Source of the DNA: Serratia liquefaciens ATCC 27592
GTDB lineage: Bacteria; Pseudomonadota; Gammaproteobacteria; Enterobacterales; Enterobacteriaceae
Assembly: GCF_000422085.1 (NCBI RefSeq)
Contig: NC_021741.1
Location: 5,084,001 to 5,148,000 of the forward strand
Direction: 5' to 3'
DNA: 64,000 nt
The translations under genes and the position numbers were made by a program. Of this stretch, positions 46,190 to 58,160 are shown one piece after another; position 1 is the stretch's first letter, and the number at the start of each line of letters is the position of its first letter. The notes below the pieces were generated by a model. The model saw nothing but the letters and a program-made list of their open reading frames with translations, did no database searches and was not told where the DNA came from.

Positions 46190-47374
46190 ATGCCGCAAAT
46201 TCTGCAATTTATTTTTGCCCTGGTGGTGATCATCGCCCTGGCACTACTGGTCAGTAATGACCGCAAGAAAATCCGCCTGCGTTATATTATTCAGCTTTTA
46301 GTCATTGAAGGCGCACTCGCCTATTTCTTCCTGCATTCAGAAAGCGGCCTGAGCGTCATCAAGCACGTTGCCGGTTTCTTTGAAACGCTGCTGACCTACG
46401 CCGCACAGGGTTCCGACTTTGTGTTTGGTGGCATGAGTAAGGACGGGCTGGCGTTTATCTTCCTGGGCGTGTTATGCCCGATTATCTTTATTTCCGCGCT
46501 GATCGGTATTTTGCAGCATTTCCGCATTCTGCCGCTGATTATCCGTCTGGTCGGCACCCTGCTGTCCAAGGTTAACGGCATGGGCAAACTGGAATCTTTC
46601 AACGCCGTCAGCACGCTGGTGCTCGGCCAGTCTGAAAACTTTATCGCCTACAAGGGCATCATCGGCGATATCTCGCCGCGTCGCATGTACACCATGGCAG
46701 CCACCGCCATGTCGACGGTATCCATGTCCATCGTCGGTGCCTACATGTCGATGATCGATGCGCAATACGTGGTAGCCGCGCTGATCCTCAACATGTTCAG
46801 TACCTTCATCATATTGTCGATCATCAACCCTTATCAGTTGGACGATGAACCCGAACTGAAACTGAGCAAGCTGCATGAAGACCAGAGCTTCTTTGAAATG
46901 CTGGGCGAGTACATCCTGGCGGGCTTCAAAATCGCGATGATTATCGCCGCCATGCTGATTGGCTTTATTGCGCTGATTTCAGCGGTAAACGCTCTGTTCT
47001 CCGCCGTGTTCGGCATCAGCTTCCAGCAAATCCTGGGCTATGTATTCTATCCACTGGCCTGGCTGATCGGTATCCCGGCACCGGATGCGCTACGAGCAGG
47101 CAGCATTATGGCGACCAAACTGGTGGCCAATGAGTTTGTGGCAATGATCGAACTGAAGAAAATCGCTACGGAGCTGTCACCGCGCGGCCTGGGCATTCTG
47201 TCGGTATTCCTGGTGTCTTTCGCCAACTTTGCCTCTATCGGCATCGTCGCCGGGGCAATCAAAGGGCTTAACGAGCGACAAGGTAACGTGGTTTCTCGTT
47301 TTGGTTTGAAGCTGGTCTATGGTTCCACGCTGGTCAGCCTGCTTTCGGCAGCCATCGCCGGACTGGTACTGTAA
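46190..47374 (+). CDS. NupC-family concentrative nucleoside transporter
   Basis: This 394-residue inner-membrane protein belongs to the CNT family, proton- or sodium-coupled nucleoside importers. It has about nine hydrophobic segments. Family motifs are [12 protein letters not shown] near residue 147, [20 protein letters not shown] near residue 166, [16 protein letters not shown] near residue 305, and [17 protein letters not shown] near residue 347. The ATG at 46190 is preferred because it starts the first membrane helix and has GGA upstream. It resembles E. coli NupX/YeiM more than NupC in length, but specificity cannot be told. Confidence 0.92.
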   Translation: MPQILQFIFALVVIIALALLVSNDRKKIRLRYIIQLLVIEGALAYFFLHSESGLSVIKHVAGFFETLLTYAAQGSDFVFGGMSKDGLAFIFLGVLCPIIFISALIGILQHFRILPLIIRLVGTLLSKVNGMGKLESFNAVSTLVLGQSENFIAYKGIIGDISPRRMYTMAATAMSTVSMSIVGAYMSMIDAQYVVAALILNMFSTFIILSIINPYQLDDEPELKLSKLHEDQSFFEMLGEYILAGFKIAMIIAAMLIGFIALISAVNALFSAVFGISFQQILGYVFYPLAWLIGIPAPDALRAGSIMATKLVANEFVAMIELKKIATELSPRGLGILSVFLVSFANFASIGIVAGAIKGLNERQGNVVSRFGLKLVYGSTLVSLLSAAIAGLVL

Positions 47375-47381
47375 ACACTAT

Positions 47382-47401
47382 CCCGGCCTGCGGGCCGGGA
47401 G
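47382..47401. terminator. Stem-loop between the transporter gene and the DUF3574 gene
   Basis: TCCCGGCC, TGCG, GGCCGGGA is a compact GC-rich hairpin between two convergent genes. It has no long T-run and probably ends both transcripts. Confidence 0.65.
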
Positions 47402-47405
47402 CTTA

Positions 47406-47840
47406 TCAGAACGCGACGCACACGGGCGCATCAACCCGCATCACGGAATCCTGTGCAAACTGTTGTTTATAGCTGCTGCGCAATGCCTCAATATGGGTTT
47501 CACTTTCCTTGCCCGGCGCATGAATCAGCATCAGCGCTTTGCTGTTTTCGCGCGCCAGCTTGCCGTCATTACCCAACCACTGTCCTTTGGCATCAAATAC
47601 CGATAACCCATCTTTAAAACGCGGCGTCACTTGCCGATCGACAAAACTCTGCCATTCGGCAGCACCGATCGCCGGCCCCGCAGGGCGATTAAGGCCAAAA
47701 TAAAGCGTAGTTTGGACCATAGGATCGCCAACCTGGCAGGTCGCCGATTTTTGCGGCCCGGTGTTCTGAACCGGCGCAACGCAACCGCTCAACAGGATGG
47801 TCACAGCGGCAGCCGCCGCCAGCAGGGAAGTAGCTTTCAT
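47406..47840 (-). CDS. DUF3574 lipoprotein
   Basis: This 144-residue predicted lipoprotein has a signal ending in the lipobox LLSGC (Cys near residue 20). The body fits DUF3574, with TTLYFGLNRPAG near residue 44, WQSFVDRQVTPRFKDGLSVF near residue 63, and GKESETHIEALRSSYKQQF near residue 109. It has two further cysteines that could pair in the periplasm. The function is unknown. It converges on the nucleoside transporter gene. Confidence 0.85.
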   Translation of the reverse strand: MKATSLLAAAAAVTILLSGCVAPVQNTGPQKSATCQVGDPMVQTTLYFGLNRPAGPAIGAAEWQSFVDRQVTPRFKDGLSVFDAKGQWLGNDGKLARENSKALMLIHAPGKESETHIEALRSSYKQQFAQDSVMRVDAPVCVAF

Positions 47841-48134
47841 TTATCTTCATGTTCCTCAGTAAACGCCATCATCAGCCAGAGATCCCTCACCGCCAAGCGG
47901 CCTCGGGATCGCATGCAAAAAGCATAGTCAGCAATAGAAACCAATGCGAAATATCTAATGCTTTCTTGAATAAAATAAGGTTACAAAAGGCAATGGATAA
48001 GCAAATAAAACAAAAAATGGATTAACTAAAGTAATCCGAATTGCCATCGGTTAGAAAAACTCAGTGGTGCTATGTCCTCGCGGCTATTACCCTGCCACCA
48101 TGACACTCATTCCCGCCCACCCTGTGAATATCTT

Positions 48135-48752
48135 ATGTTATTGAGCATTCTTTATATCATCGGTATTACTGCCGAAGCCATGACTGGCGCACTGGCTGCC
48201 GGCCGCCGCCAAATGGACATGTTTGGCGTCATTATTATTGCCTCTGCCACGGCAATCGGTGGCGGTTCGGTACGCGACATGTTGCTCGGGCATTTCCCTC
48301 TGGGGTGGGTCAAACATCCTGAATATATCGTTATCGTTGCCATTGCCGCGATCGTCACCACCTGGCTGGCCCCCTTGATGCGTCACCTGCGCCGTCTTTT
48401 TCTGGTGTTGGATGCCGTTGGGCTGATTGTATTTTCAATCATCGGCGCACAGGTCGCGCTGGACATGGGCCACGGTGCCATCATTGCCGCGATTGCCGCG
48501 GTGATCACCGGCGTATTCGGCGGCGTTCTGCGCGATATGCTCTGCAACCGCATTCCGTTGGTATTCCAGAAAGAAATCTACGCCGGTATCTCCTTCGCCG
48601 CCGCCTGGCTGTACATCGGTCTGCAACACTTCAGCCTGCCACATAATATGGTGGTGATCATCACTTTGGTGGCCGGCCTCAGCGCCCGACTGATTGCTCT
48701 GCGCTTTCGGCTGGGTCTACCGGTGTTTAACTATCAGCATCCGGATCATTAA
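48135..48752 (+). CDS. yicG: TRIC-type inner-membrane protein (YicG)
   Basis: YicG belongs to the UPF0126/TRIC family, glycine-rich trimeric membrane proteins related to animal intracellular cation channels. With the ATG at 48135 it has 205 residues, the E. coli length, and about seven membrane segments. The two internal repeats show [14 protein letters not shown] near residue 40 and [13 protein letters not shown] near residue 125. The 294 bases before it are AT-rich and contain only a weak nested inverted repeat. Its role in bacteria is not settled. Confidence 0.93.
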   Translation: MLLSILYIIGITAEAMTGALAAGRRQMDMFGVIIIASATAIGGGSVRDMLLGHFPLGWVKHPEYIVIVAIAAIVTTWLAPLMRHLRRLFLVLDAVGLIVFSIIGAQVALDMGHGAIIAAIAAVITGVFGGVLRDMLCNRIPLVFQKEIYAGISFAAAWLYIGLQHFSLPHNMVVIITLVAGLSARLIALRFRLGLPVFNYQHPDH

Positions 48753-48813
48753 TAAGGGCACCATAACAGCATAGGCAATCCCGTTGTTGATGGACTCCAA
48801 GAGGAACATCACA

Positions 48814-50509
<1,696 letters not shown>

Positions 50510-50568
50510 TCACCACCCTGATAACCGGCAGTAAAGCCGGAAGAGGAAAGCAAGACAATGGCCCATGA

Positions 50569-51405
<837 letters not shown>

Positions 51406-51459
51406 AGACAGTTTCAGTATTATGCCCAGTCTTTTCGTCACCTGTGGAGTAGCACAAAT

Positions 51460-51735
51460 ATGGCACGCGTAACTGTTCAAGACGCTGTAGAGAAAATTGG
51501 TAACCGTTTTGACCTGGTGTTGGTCGCTGCTCGTCGGGCACGTCAAATCCAGACTGGCGGTAAAGATGCACTTGTTCCGGAAGAAAACGACAAGTACACC
51601 GTTATCGCACTGCGCGAAATCGAAGAAGGCCTGATCACCAGCCAGATCCTCGATGTTCGCGATCGTCAGGAGCAGCAAGAGCAGGAAGCCGCAGAAATTC
51701 AAGCGGTTACCGCGATTGCTGAAGGTCGTCGTTAA
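51460..51735 (+). CDS. rpoZ: RNA polymerase omega subunit
   Basis: RpoZ is the 91-residue omega subunit that assists beta-prime folding and forms one ppGpp-binding site. It reads [20 protein letters not shown] at the start, then [11 protein letters not shown] and [12 protein letters not shown]. It equals E. coli RpoZ in length. It heads the rpoZ-spoT-trmH-recG operon. Confidence 0.98.
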   Translation: MARVTVQDAVEKIGNRFDLVLVAARRARQIQTGGKDALVPEENDKYTVIALREIEEGLITSQILDVRDRQEQQEQEAAEIQAVTAIAEGRR

Positions 51736-51757
51736 TTAATTAGACTGCGAGCCTGCC

Positions 51758-53869
51758 TTGTACCTGTTTGAAAGCCTGAATCTGCTGATTCAACGTTACC
51801 TGCCTGAGGAGCAGATTAAGCGCCTCAAACAGGCATACCTCGTTGCACGTGATGCTCACGAGGGACAGACACGCTCCAGCGGTGAGCCCTACATTACTCA
51901 CCCGGTTGCTGTGGCCTGTATTCTGGCGGAAATGCGTCTCGATCATGAGACGCTGATGGCAGCCCTGCTGCATGACGTCATCGAAGACACCCCAGCCACC
52001 TATCAGGATATGGAACAGCTGTTCGGCAAAAGCGTCGCCGAATTGGTTGAGGGCGTATCCAAGCTCGACAAGCTGAAATTCCAGGACAAAAAAGAAGCCC
52101 AGGCGGAAAACTTCCGCAAGATGATCATGGCGATGGTGCAGGATATCCGCGTCGTGTTGATTAAACTGGCCGACCGCACGCACAACATGCGTACCTTAGG
52201 TTCGCTGCGCCCCGACAAACGGCGGCGTATTGCGCGTGAAACCCTGGAAATCTACAGCCCACTGGCCCATCGTCTGGGTATTCACCACCTGAAAACCGAG
52301 CTGGAAGAGCTGGGTTTCGAGGCGTTGTATCCGAACCGTTATCGCGTAATCAAAGAAGTGGTGAAAGCCGCTCGCGGTAATCGTAAAGAGATGATCCAGA
52401 AGATTCTCGCCGAAATCGAGGGGCGATTGACCGAAGCCGGCATCCCCTGCCGCGTCAGCGGGCGAGAAAAACATCTGTATTCCATTTACCTCAAGATGCA
52501 CCTGAAAGAACAGCGCTTCCATTCGATTATGGATATCTATGCGTTCCGGGTGATCGTGAAAGAGGTGGATACCTGCTACCGCGTGCTGGGTCAGGCTCAC
52601 AGCCTGTATAAACCGCGCCCTGGCAGGGTCAAAGACTATATCGCCATTCCCAAGGCCAACGGCTATCAATCGCTGCACACTTCACTTATCGGCCCGCATG
52701 GCGTTCCGGTAGAGGTGCAGATCCGTACCGAAGATATGGATCAGATGGCCGAAATGGGGGTCGCCGCGCACTGGGCTTATAAAGAGAAAGAACAGGGCGA
52801 AACCGGCACCACCGCGCAAATCCGAGCCCAGCGCTGGATGCAGAGCCTGCTGGAGCTGCAACAGAGCGCCGGTAGCTCGTTTGAATTTATTGAGAGCGTC
52901 AAATCCGATCTGTTCCCGGATGAGATTTACGTTTTCACCCCGGAAGGCCGCATCGTTGAATTGCCTGCGGGCGCCACCCCGGTCGATTTCGCCTACGCGG
53001 TGCATACCGATATCGGCCACGCCTGCGTTGGCGCACGGGTTGATCGTCAGCCATACCCGCTGTCGCAGTCACTGACCAGCGGCCAGACGGTCGAAATCAT
53101 CACCGCTCCGGGCGCACGACCAAACGCCGCCTGGCTGAACTTTGTCGTCAGTTCCAAAGCGCGCGCTAAAATTCGCCAGATGTTGAAAAACCTCAAGCGC
53201 GATGATTCGGTTGGCCTCGGCCGCCGTTTGTTAAACCATGCGTTGGGCGGCAGTCGCAAACTGGCCGAGATCCCGCCGGAAAATATCCAACACGAGTTGG
53301 ATCGCATGAAGCTGGCGACGCTGGACGATCTGCTGGCTGAAATCGGCCTGGGCAATGCCATGAGCGTCGTGGTCGCGAAAAACCTGCAGGGCGATCAGTC
53401 CAATCTGGGCACCTCTTCCGGCGTTCGTAATCTGGCGATCAAGGGCGCAGACGGCGTGCTGATCACCTTTGCCAAATGCTGCCGACCTATTCCGGGTGAC
53501 CCAATTATCGCCCACGTCAGCCCAGGTAAAGGCCTGGTGATCCACCATGAATCCTGTCGCAATATCCGCGGCTACCAGAAAGAACCTGAAAAGTTCATGG
53601 CGGTAGAGTGGGATAAAGACATCGAGCAGGAATTCATTGCCGAGATCAAAGTGGACATGTTTAACCATCAGGGGGCGCTGGCCAACCTGACGGCAGCCAT
53701 CAATGCAGCTGAGTCCAATATTCAAAGCCTGAATACCGAAGAGAAAGACGGCCGGGTTTATAGCGCCTTTATCCGCTTGACCACCCGCGATCGCATCCAT
53801 CTGGCAAATATTATGCGTAAAATCCGTATCATGCCGGATGTCATCAAAGTTAACCGTAACCGAAATTAG
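51758..53869 (+). CDS. spoT: Bifunctional (p)ppGpp synthase/hydrolase SpoT
   Basis: SpoT makes and, mainly, degrades (p)ppGpp in response to fatty-acid, carbon and iron limitation. The 703-residue protein starts with TTG, as in E. coli, at 51758, with MYLFESLN. The HD hydrolase domain has HDVIEDTP near residue 72. The synthetase domain has SGREKHLYSIYLKM near residue 235 and IPKANGYQSLHTS near residue 295. A TGS domain (DEIYVFTPEGRIVELPAGAT) lies near residue 390, followed by the zinc-finger region CCRPIPGDPI near residue 570 and a C-terminal ACT domain. It lies 22 bases after rpoZ. Confidence 0.97.
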   Translation: MYLFESLNLLIQRYLPEEQIKRLKQAYLVARDAHEGQTRSSGEPYITHPVAVACILAEMRLDHETLMAALLHDVIEDTPATYQDMEQLFGKSVAELVEGVSKLDKLKFQDKKEAQAENFRKMIMAMVQDIRVVLIKLADRTHNMRTLGSLRPDKRRRIARETLEIYSPLAHRLGIHHLKTELEELGFEALYPNRYRVIKEVVKAARGNRKEMIQKILAEIEGRLTEAGIPCRVSGREKHLYSIYLKMHLKEQRFHSIMDIYAFRVIVKEVDTCYRVLGQAHSLYKPRPGRVKDYIAIPKANGYQSLHTSLIGPHGVPVEVQIRTEDMDQMAEMGVAAHWAYKEKEQGETGTTAQIRAQRWMQSLLELQQSAGSSFEFIESVKSDLFPDEIYVFTPEGRIVELPAGATPVDFAYAVHTDIGHACVGARVDRQPYPLSQSLTSGQTVEIITAPGARPNAAWLNFVVSSKARAKIRQMLKNLKRDDSVGLGRRLLNHALGGSRKLAEIPPENIQHELDRMKLATLDDLLAEIGLGNAMSVVVAKNLQGDQSNLGTSSGVRNLAIKGADGVLITFAKCCRPIPGDPIIAHVSPGKGLVIHHESCRNIRGYQKEPEKFMAVEWDKDIEQEFIAEIKVDMFNHQGALANLTAAINAAESNIQSLNTEEKDGRVYSAFIRLTTRDRIHLANIMRKIRIMPDVIKVNRNRN

Positions 53870-53874
53870 CGCTT

Positions 53875-54570
53875 ATGAGCCCTGAACGCTATGCGCGGAT
53901 TTGTGAAATGCTGGCCACCCGGCAGCCGGATTTAACCGTCTGCCTGGAACAGGTTCACAAACCGCATAACGTCTCCGCCATTATCCGCACCGCCGACGCT
54001 GTCGGCGTGCATCAGGTGCATGCCGTGTGGCCAACTACACGCATGCGAACCCTGGTTTCCTCCGCCGCCGGCAGCAACAGCTGGGTCAATGTTCAAACCC
54101 ATCGCACTATCGGCGACGCCGTCACTCATCTGAAAGGCCAGGGCATGCAGATCCTGGCGACTAACCTTTCCGCCCGGGCGGTAGACTTTCGCGAAGTGGA
54201 TTACACTCGCCCTACCTGCGTCCTGCTGGGCCAGGAAAAAACCGGCATTACCGAAGAAGCGCTGGCGCTTGCCGATCAGGACATCATTATTCCGATGATC
54301 GGTATGGTGCAGTCACTCAACGTGTCGGTTGCCTCAGCCTTGATCCTGTACGAAGCGCAACGCCAGCGACAAAATGCCGGCCTGTATCGCCGTGAGCACA
54401 GTATGCTCGACGCAGAAGAACAACAACGTCTGCTGTTTGAAGGTGGCTACCCGGTGCTGGCCAACGTGGCCAAGCGTAAAAAGCTGCCGCGTCCTCATAT
54501 CGATCAACAGGGCCAGGTGGTCGCCGATGCCGAATGGTGGGCGGCCATGCAGGCGACGGTACGCAAATGA
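53875..54570 (+). CDS. trmH: tRNA (guanosine-18 2'-O)-methyltransferase
   Basis: TrmH methylates the ribose of G18 in the tRNA D-loop using SAM. The 231-residue SPOUT protein has VHKPHNVSAIIRTADAVGVH near residue 23. The knot motifs are CVLLGQEKTGITEEAL near residue 113 and IPMIGMVQSLNVSVASALIL near residue 140, with a C-terminal extension typical of TrmH. It starts five bases after spoT and overlaps recG in ATGA. Confidence 0.96.
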   Translation: MSPERYARICEMLATRQPDLTVCLEQVHKPHNVSAIIRTADAVGVHQVHAVWPTTRMRTLVSSAAGSNSWVNVQTHRTIGDAVTHLKGQGMQILATNLSARAVDFREVDYTRPTCVLLGQEKTGITEEALALADQDIIIPMIGMVQSLNVSVASALILYEAQRQRQNAGLYRREHSMLDAEEQQRLLFEGGYPVLANVAKRKKLPRPHIDQQGQVVADAEWWAAMQATVRK

Positions 54571-56648
54571 AAGGCCGTCTGCTGGATGCTGTCCCACTCA
54601 CTACGCTTTCCGGGGTTGGCGCCAGCCAGGCGGGCAAACTGGCCAAGATTGGCCTGGAAACCATTCAAGATCTGCTGCTGCACCTGCCGCTGCGCTATGA
54701 AGACCGCACCCGCCTCTACCCGATAAACGATCTGCAGCCTGGCATTTTTGCCACGGTGGAAGGCGAAGTGCTGCGTACCGACATCAGTTTTGGACGCAGG
54801 CGGATGCTGACCAGCCAGATCAGCGACGGTACCGGCCTGCTCACCCTGCGTTTCTTCAATTTCAACGCCGCGATGAAAAACAGCCTGGCCACCGGCCGTC
54901 GCGTGACCGCCTACGGTGAAGTCAAACGCGGTAACCACGGCGCCGAAATTATTCACCCTGAATATCGCATTCAAGGGGAAAGCAGCGAAGTTGAGCTGCA
55001 AGAGTCATTGACACCGGTTTATCCCACCACCGAAGGCATACGCCAGGCCACGCTGCGCAAGCTGACCGATCAGGCGCTGGAGTTGCTGGATACCTGCGCT
55101 ATTGCCGAACTGCTGCCGCCGGAACTGAGCGGCGGTCTGATGAGCCTGCCACAGGCGCTGCATACCCTGCACCGCCCGCCGCCGGATATCCAATTGGCGG
55201 ATTTGGAACAGGGCAAGCATCCGGCGCAAAAACGCCTGATCCTGGAAGAACTGTTGGCGCATAACCTCAGCATGCTGGCGGTACGAGCCGGTGCGCAGAG
55301 CTATCAGGCCCTGCCGTTAATGCCCGACGACCGGCTTAAAAAGCAATTCCTCGCCCAGTTGCCCTTTGCCCCCACCGGCGCGCAAGATCGCGTAGTGGCC
55401 GATATCGAAGCCGATATGCAAAAAGGCTTCCCGATGATGCGCCTGGTGCAAGGCGACGTCGGTTCCGGCAAAACGCTGGTGGCCGCGCTGGCAGCACTGC
55501 GCGCTATCGCTCACGGCAAGCAGGTGGCGTTAATGGCCCCGACGGAACTGCTGGCCGAACAGCACGCCAATAACTTCCGTCAGTGGTTTGAGCCGCTGGG
55601 GTTAGAGGTTGGTTGGCTGGCCGGCAAGCAAAAAGGCAAGGCGCGTATCGCACAGCAAGAGGCAATTGCCAGCGGGCAGGTCTCCATGGTGGTCGGTACC
55701 CACGCCATCTTCCAGGAACAGGTGCAATTTTCCGGTCTGGCGCTGGTGATCATCGATGAACAGCACCGTTTTGGCGTACACCAGCGGCTGGCACTGTGGG
55801 AGAAAGGCGAAGAACAAGGCTTCCATGCCCATCAGTTGATCATGACCGCCACGCCAATCCCACGCACGCTGGCAATGACCGCCTATGCCGATCTCGACAC
55901 CTCGGTGATCGACGAACTGCCACCGGGCAGAACGCCCGTCACTACCGTTGCCATTCCAGACACCCGGCGCGCCGATATTATTCAGCGGGTGAAAAGCGCC
56001 TGTATGGAAGAAGGTCGCCAGGCGTACTGGGTTTGTACCCTGATCGAAGAATCCGAACTGCTGGAAGCCCAGGCAGCCGAAGCCACCTGGGAAGAATTGA
56101 AAACCGCGCTGCCAGAGCTGAAAGTGGCGCTAGTGCACGGTCGCATGAAAGCACAAGAGAAACAGGCGGTAATGCAGGCCTTTAAACAGGGTGAGCTGCA
56201 GTTGTTGGTGGCGACGACGGTGATCGAGGTGGGGGTCGACGTGCCCAACGCCAGCCTGATGATTATCGAAAACCCCGAGCGACTGGGGCTGGCGCAACTG
56301 CACCAGTTGCGGGGTCGCGTAGGTCGCGGCGCCGTAGCATCTCACTGCGTGTTGTTGTACAAAACCCCGTTGAGCAAAACGGCGCAAAAGCGCCTGCAGG
56401 TGCTGCGCGACAGTAATGACGGTTTCGTTATTGCCCAACGCGATCTGGAAATCCGCGGTCCCGGTGAACTGTTGGGCACGCGCCAAACCGGCAGTGCTGA
56501 GTTCAAAGTGGCGGATTTGCTGCGCGATCAGGCGATGATCCCGGAAGTACAACGCGTCGCCCGCCATATTCACCAGCAGTACCCGGAGCATGCCAGAGCC
56601 CTGATTGAACGCTGGCTACCGGAGAAAGCACGTTACTCCAATGCCTGA
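54567..56648 (+). CDS. recG: ATP-dependent DNA helicase RecG
   Basis: RecG remodels stalled forks and branch-migrates Holliday junctions. The start at 54567, overlapping the trmH stop, gives 693 residues, exactly the E. coli length. The N-terminal wedge domain binds DNA. The helicase motifs are I LVQGDVGSGKTLVAALAAL near residue 290, Ia APTELLAEQHA, II IIDEQHRFGVHQR near residue 400, III MTATPIPRTLAMTA, and V/VI GVDVPNAS and QLRGRVGRGAVAS. It ends the rpoZ operon at a clear terminator. Confidence 0.98.
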   Translation: MKGRLLDAVPLTTLSGVGASQAGKLAKIGLETIQDLLLHLPLRYEDRTRLYPINDLQPGIFATVEGEVLRTDISFGRRRMLTSQISDGTGLLTLRFFNFNAAMKNSLATGRRVTAYGEVKRGNHGAEIIHPEYRIQGESSEVELQESLTPVYPTTEGIRQATLRKLTDQALELLDTCAIAELLPPELSGGLMSLPQALHTLHRPPPDIQLADLEQGKHPAQKRLILEELLAHNLSMLAVRAGAQSYQALPLMPDDRLKKQFLAQLPFAPTGAQDRVVADIEADMQKGFPMMRLVQGDVGSGKTLVAALAALRAIAHGKQVALMAPTELLAEQHANNFRQWFEPLGLEVGWLAGKQKGKARIAQQEAIASGQVSMVVGTHAIFQEQVQFSGLALVIIDEQHRFGVHQRLALWEKGEEQGFHAHQLIMTATPIPRTLAMTAYADLDTSVIDELPPGRTPVTTVAIPDTRRADIIQRVKSACMEEGRQAYWVCTLIEESELLEAQAAEATWEELKTALPELKVALVHGRMKAQEKQAVMQAFKQGELQLLVATTVIEVGVDVPNASLMIIENPERLGLAQLHQLRGRVGRGAVASHCVLLYKTPLSKTAQKRLQVLRDSNDGFVIAQRDLEIRGPGELLGTRQTGSAEFKVADLLRDQAMIPEVQRVARHIHQQYPEHARALIERWLPEKARYSNA

Positions 56649-56661
56649 TTTTCAGGCAGAG

Positions 56662-56688
56662 AAAAGGCGCCAGATAGGCGCCTTTTTC
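56662..56688 (+). terminator. Intrinsic terminator of recG
   Basis: AAAGGCGCC, AGATA, GGCGCCTTTTT, 14 bases past the recG stop. The A-run on the left could also serve the convergent gltS. Confidence 0.9.
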
Positions 56689-56706
56689 GTTATTACGACC
56701 GGTTAA

Positions 56707-57918
56707 TCAGCCAATCGCCGGAAACACCGGCAACAGCAGATACAGCTTAATCACAATCGCGTTGGCGATATCGATAAAGAACGCCCCGACCATAGGCACC
56801 ACCAGAAACGCCAGGTGCGATGGACCGAAGCGATCGGTAATCGCCTGCATGTTGGCGATCGCCGTAGGCGTGGCTCCCATGCCGAAACCGCAGTGGCCCG
56901 CAGCCAACACCGCTGCATCGTAATTTTTACCCATCACCCGATAAGTAACGAAGATTGCGTACAGCGCCATCACCAGCGTCTGTACGGCCAGGATCGCCAG
57001 CATTGGCAGCGCCAGAGAAGCCAGCTCCCACAAACGCAGGCTCATCAACGCCATCGCCAGGAACAGCGACAGGCTAACGTTGCCCAGCACCGACACCGCA
57101 CGCTCAAACACGGTATAAAACCCGGTGAAGGCCAGGGTGTTGCTGAGGATCACCCCAACGAACAGCACGCAAACAAAGTTGGGTAATTCAAATACCGTAC
57201 CGCTCAGCAAGCCGGAGATAAACTGCCCCAGGCTCAGGCAGATGGCGATCATCGCGATGGTTTCAATCATGATCAGCGAGGTGATCAAACGGCCGCTCTC
57301 CGGTTTTTCAAAACCGCTTGGCTGGACGCTGTCATCCGGCGAGCCTTCCGGGGTGGAAGAGTGCTTCACCAGGTAACGCGCCACCGGACCGCCGATCAGG
57401 CCACCCAGAACCAGACCGAAGGTGGCACAGGCCATCGCCACTTCCGTGGCGTTTTCAAAGCCGTAGCGTTCGATAAACAACTTGCTCCAGGCCGCCCCGG
57501 TACCGTGACCGCCGGACAGGGTAATCGAGCCGGCGATCAGGCCCATCAACGGGTCCAGACCCAGCATTTTCGCCATGCCGATGCCGATAGCGTTCTGCAC
57601 CAGCAGCAGGCCCAGCACCACAAACAGGAATACCATTAATGCCTTGCCACCCGCGCGCAACCGCGACAGGTTGGCGTTCAAACCGATGGTGGCGAAGAAG
57701 GCCAACATTAACGGGTCTTTCAGCGACATATCGAAGCTGATTTCCCAGTTAACGAACTTTTTCAGGGCTAACAACAGGAGTGCCACCAGTAAACCACCGG
57801 CGACAGGAGCGGGAATGGTGTATTTCCTCAACAGGGGGATGCTGGTGACGCATTTGCCCCCAAGGAGCAGAACCAATGTTGCTGCGACTAACGTGCCATA
57901 AGTATCAAGATGAAACAT
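56707..57918 (-). CDS. gltS: Sodium/glutamate symporter
   Basis: GltS imports glutamate with sodium across the inner membrane. The 403-residue protein has about ten membrane segments in two inverted halves. The pore-loop motifs are GSITLSGGHGTGAAWSKLF near residue 130 and AAGHCGFGMGATPTAIANM near residue 340, as in the ESS family. E. coli GltS has 401 residues. It converges on recG and is divergent from xanP, the same order as E. coli. Confidence 0.96.
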   Translation of the reverse strand: MFHLDTYGTLVAATLVLLLGGKCVTSIPLLRKYTIPAPVAGGLLVALLLLALKKFVNWEISFDMSLKDPLMLAFFATIGLNANLSRLRAGGKALMVFLFVVLGLLLVQNAIGIGMAKMLGLDPLMGLIAGSITLSGGHGTGAAWSKLFIERYGFENATEVAMACATFGLVLGGLIGGPVARYLVKHSSTPEGSPDDSVQPSGFEKPESGRLITSLIMIETIAMIAICLSLGQFISGLLSGTVFELPNFVCVLFVGVILSNTLAFTGFYTVFERAVSVLGNVSLSLFLAMALMSLRLWELASLALPMLAILAVQTLVMALYAIFVTYRVMGKNYDAAVLAAGHCGFGMGATPTAIANMQAITDRFGPSHLAFLVVPMVGAFFIDIANAIVIKLYLLLPVFPAIG

Positions 57919-58090
57919 CCAGTTACTCCATGTAAGGGAAAAGATCCAATTAATAAATAATAAGTTAGAGAAAACCGCTTAGTTTTTAAAACTTGATGAG
58001 TGCAGGATTAGAAGTAAAAAACGCTGATAACACAAGAAAAAATGAACGAAAATGCGACATAAGTGACGATACTGCTAACAAAGCATTAAC

Positions 58091-58128
58091 GCGCAACCGT
58101 TTGCTTTTATGGGCCAAATCATTAAAAT
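58091..58128 (+). promoter_or_regulatory. xanP promoter overlapped by a PurR-like operator
   Basis: GCGCAACCGTTTGCTT (58091-58106) matches 13 of 16 positions of the PurR consensus ACGCAAACGTTTGCGT. TTGCTT (58101-58106), a 16-base spacer and TAAAAT (58123-58128) form a promoter overlapping the operator, about 33 bases before the xanP ATG. Purine repression is inferred. Confidence 0.65.
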
Positions 58129-58160
58129 GCCTGCTTTGCCGTTTCTGGAAATGCCACACC

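Noticed and set aside
57993..58160. 56-residue N-terminal extension of xanP
   Set aside because: It covers the promoter and PurR-like operator, and the ATG at 58161 gives the family length.
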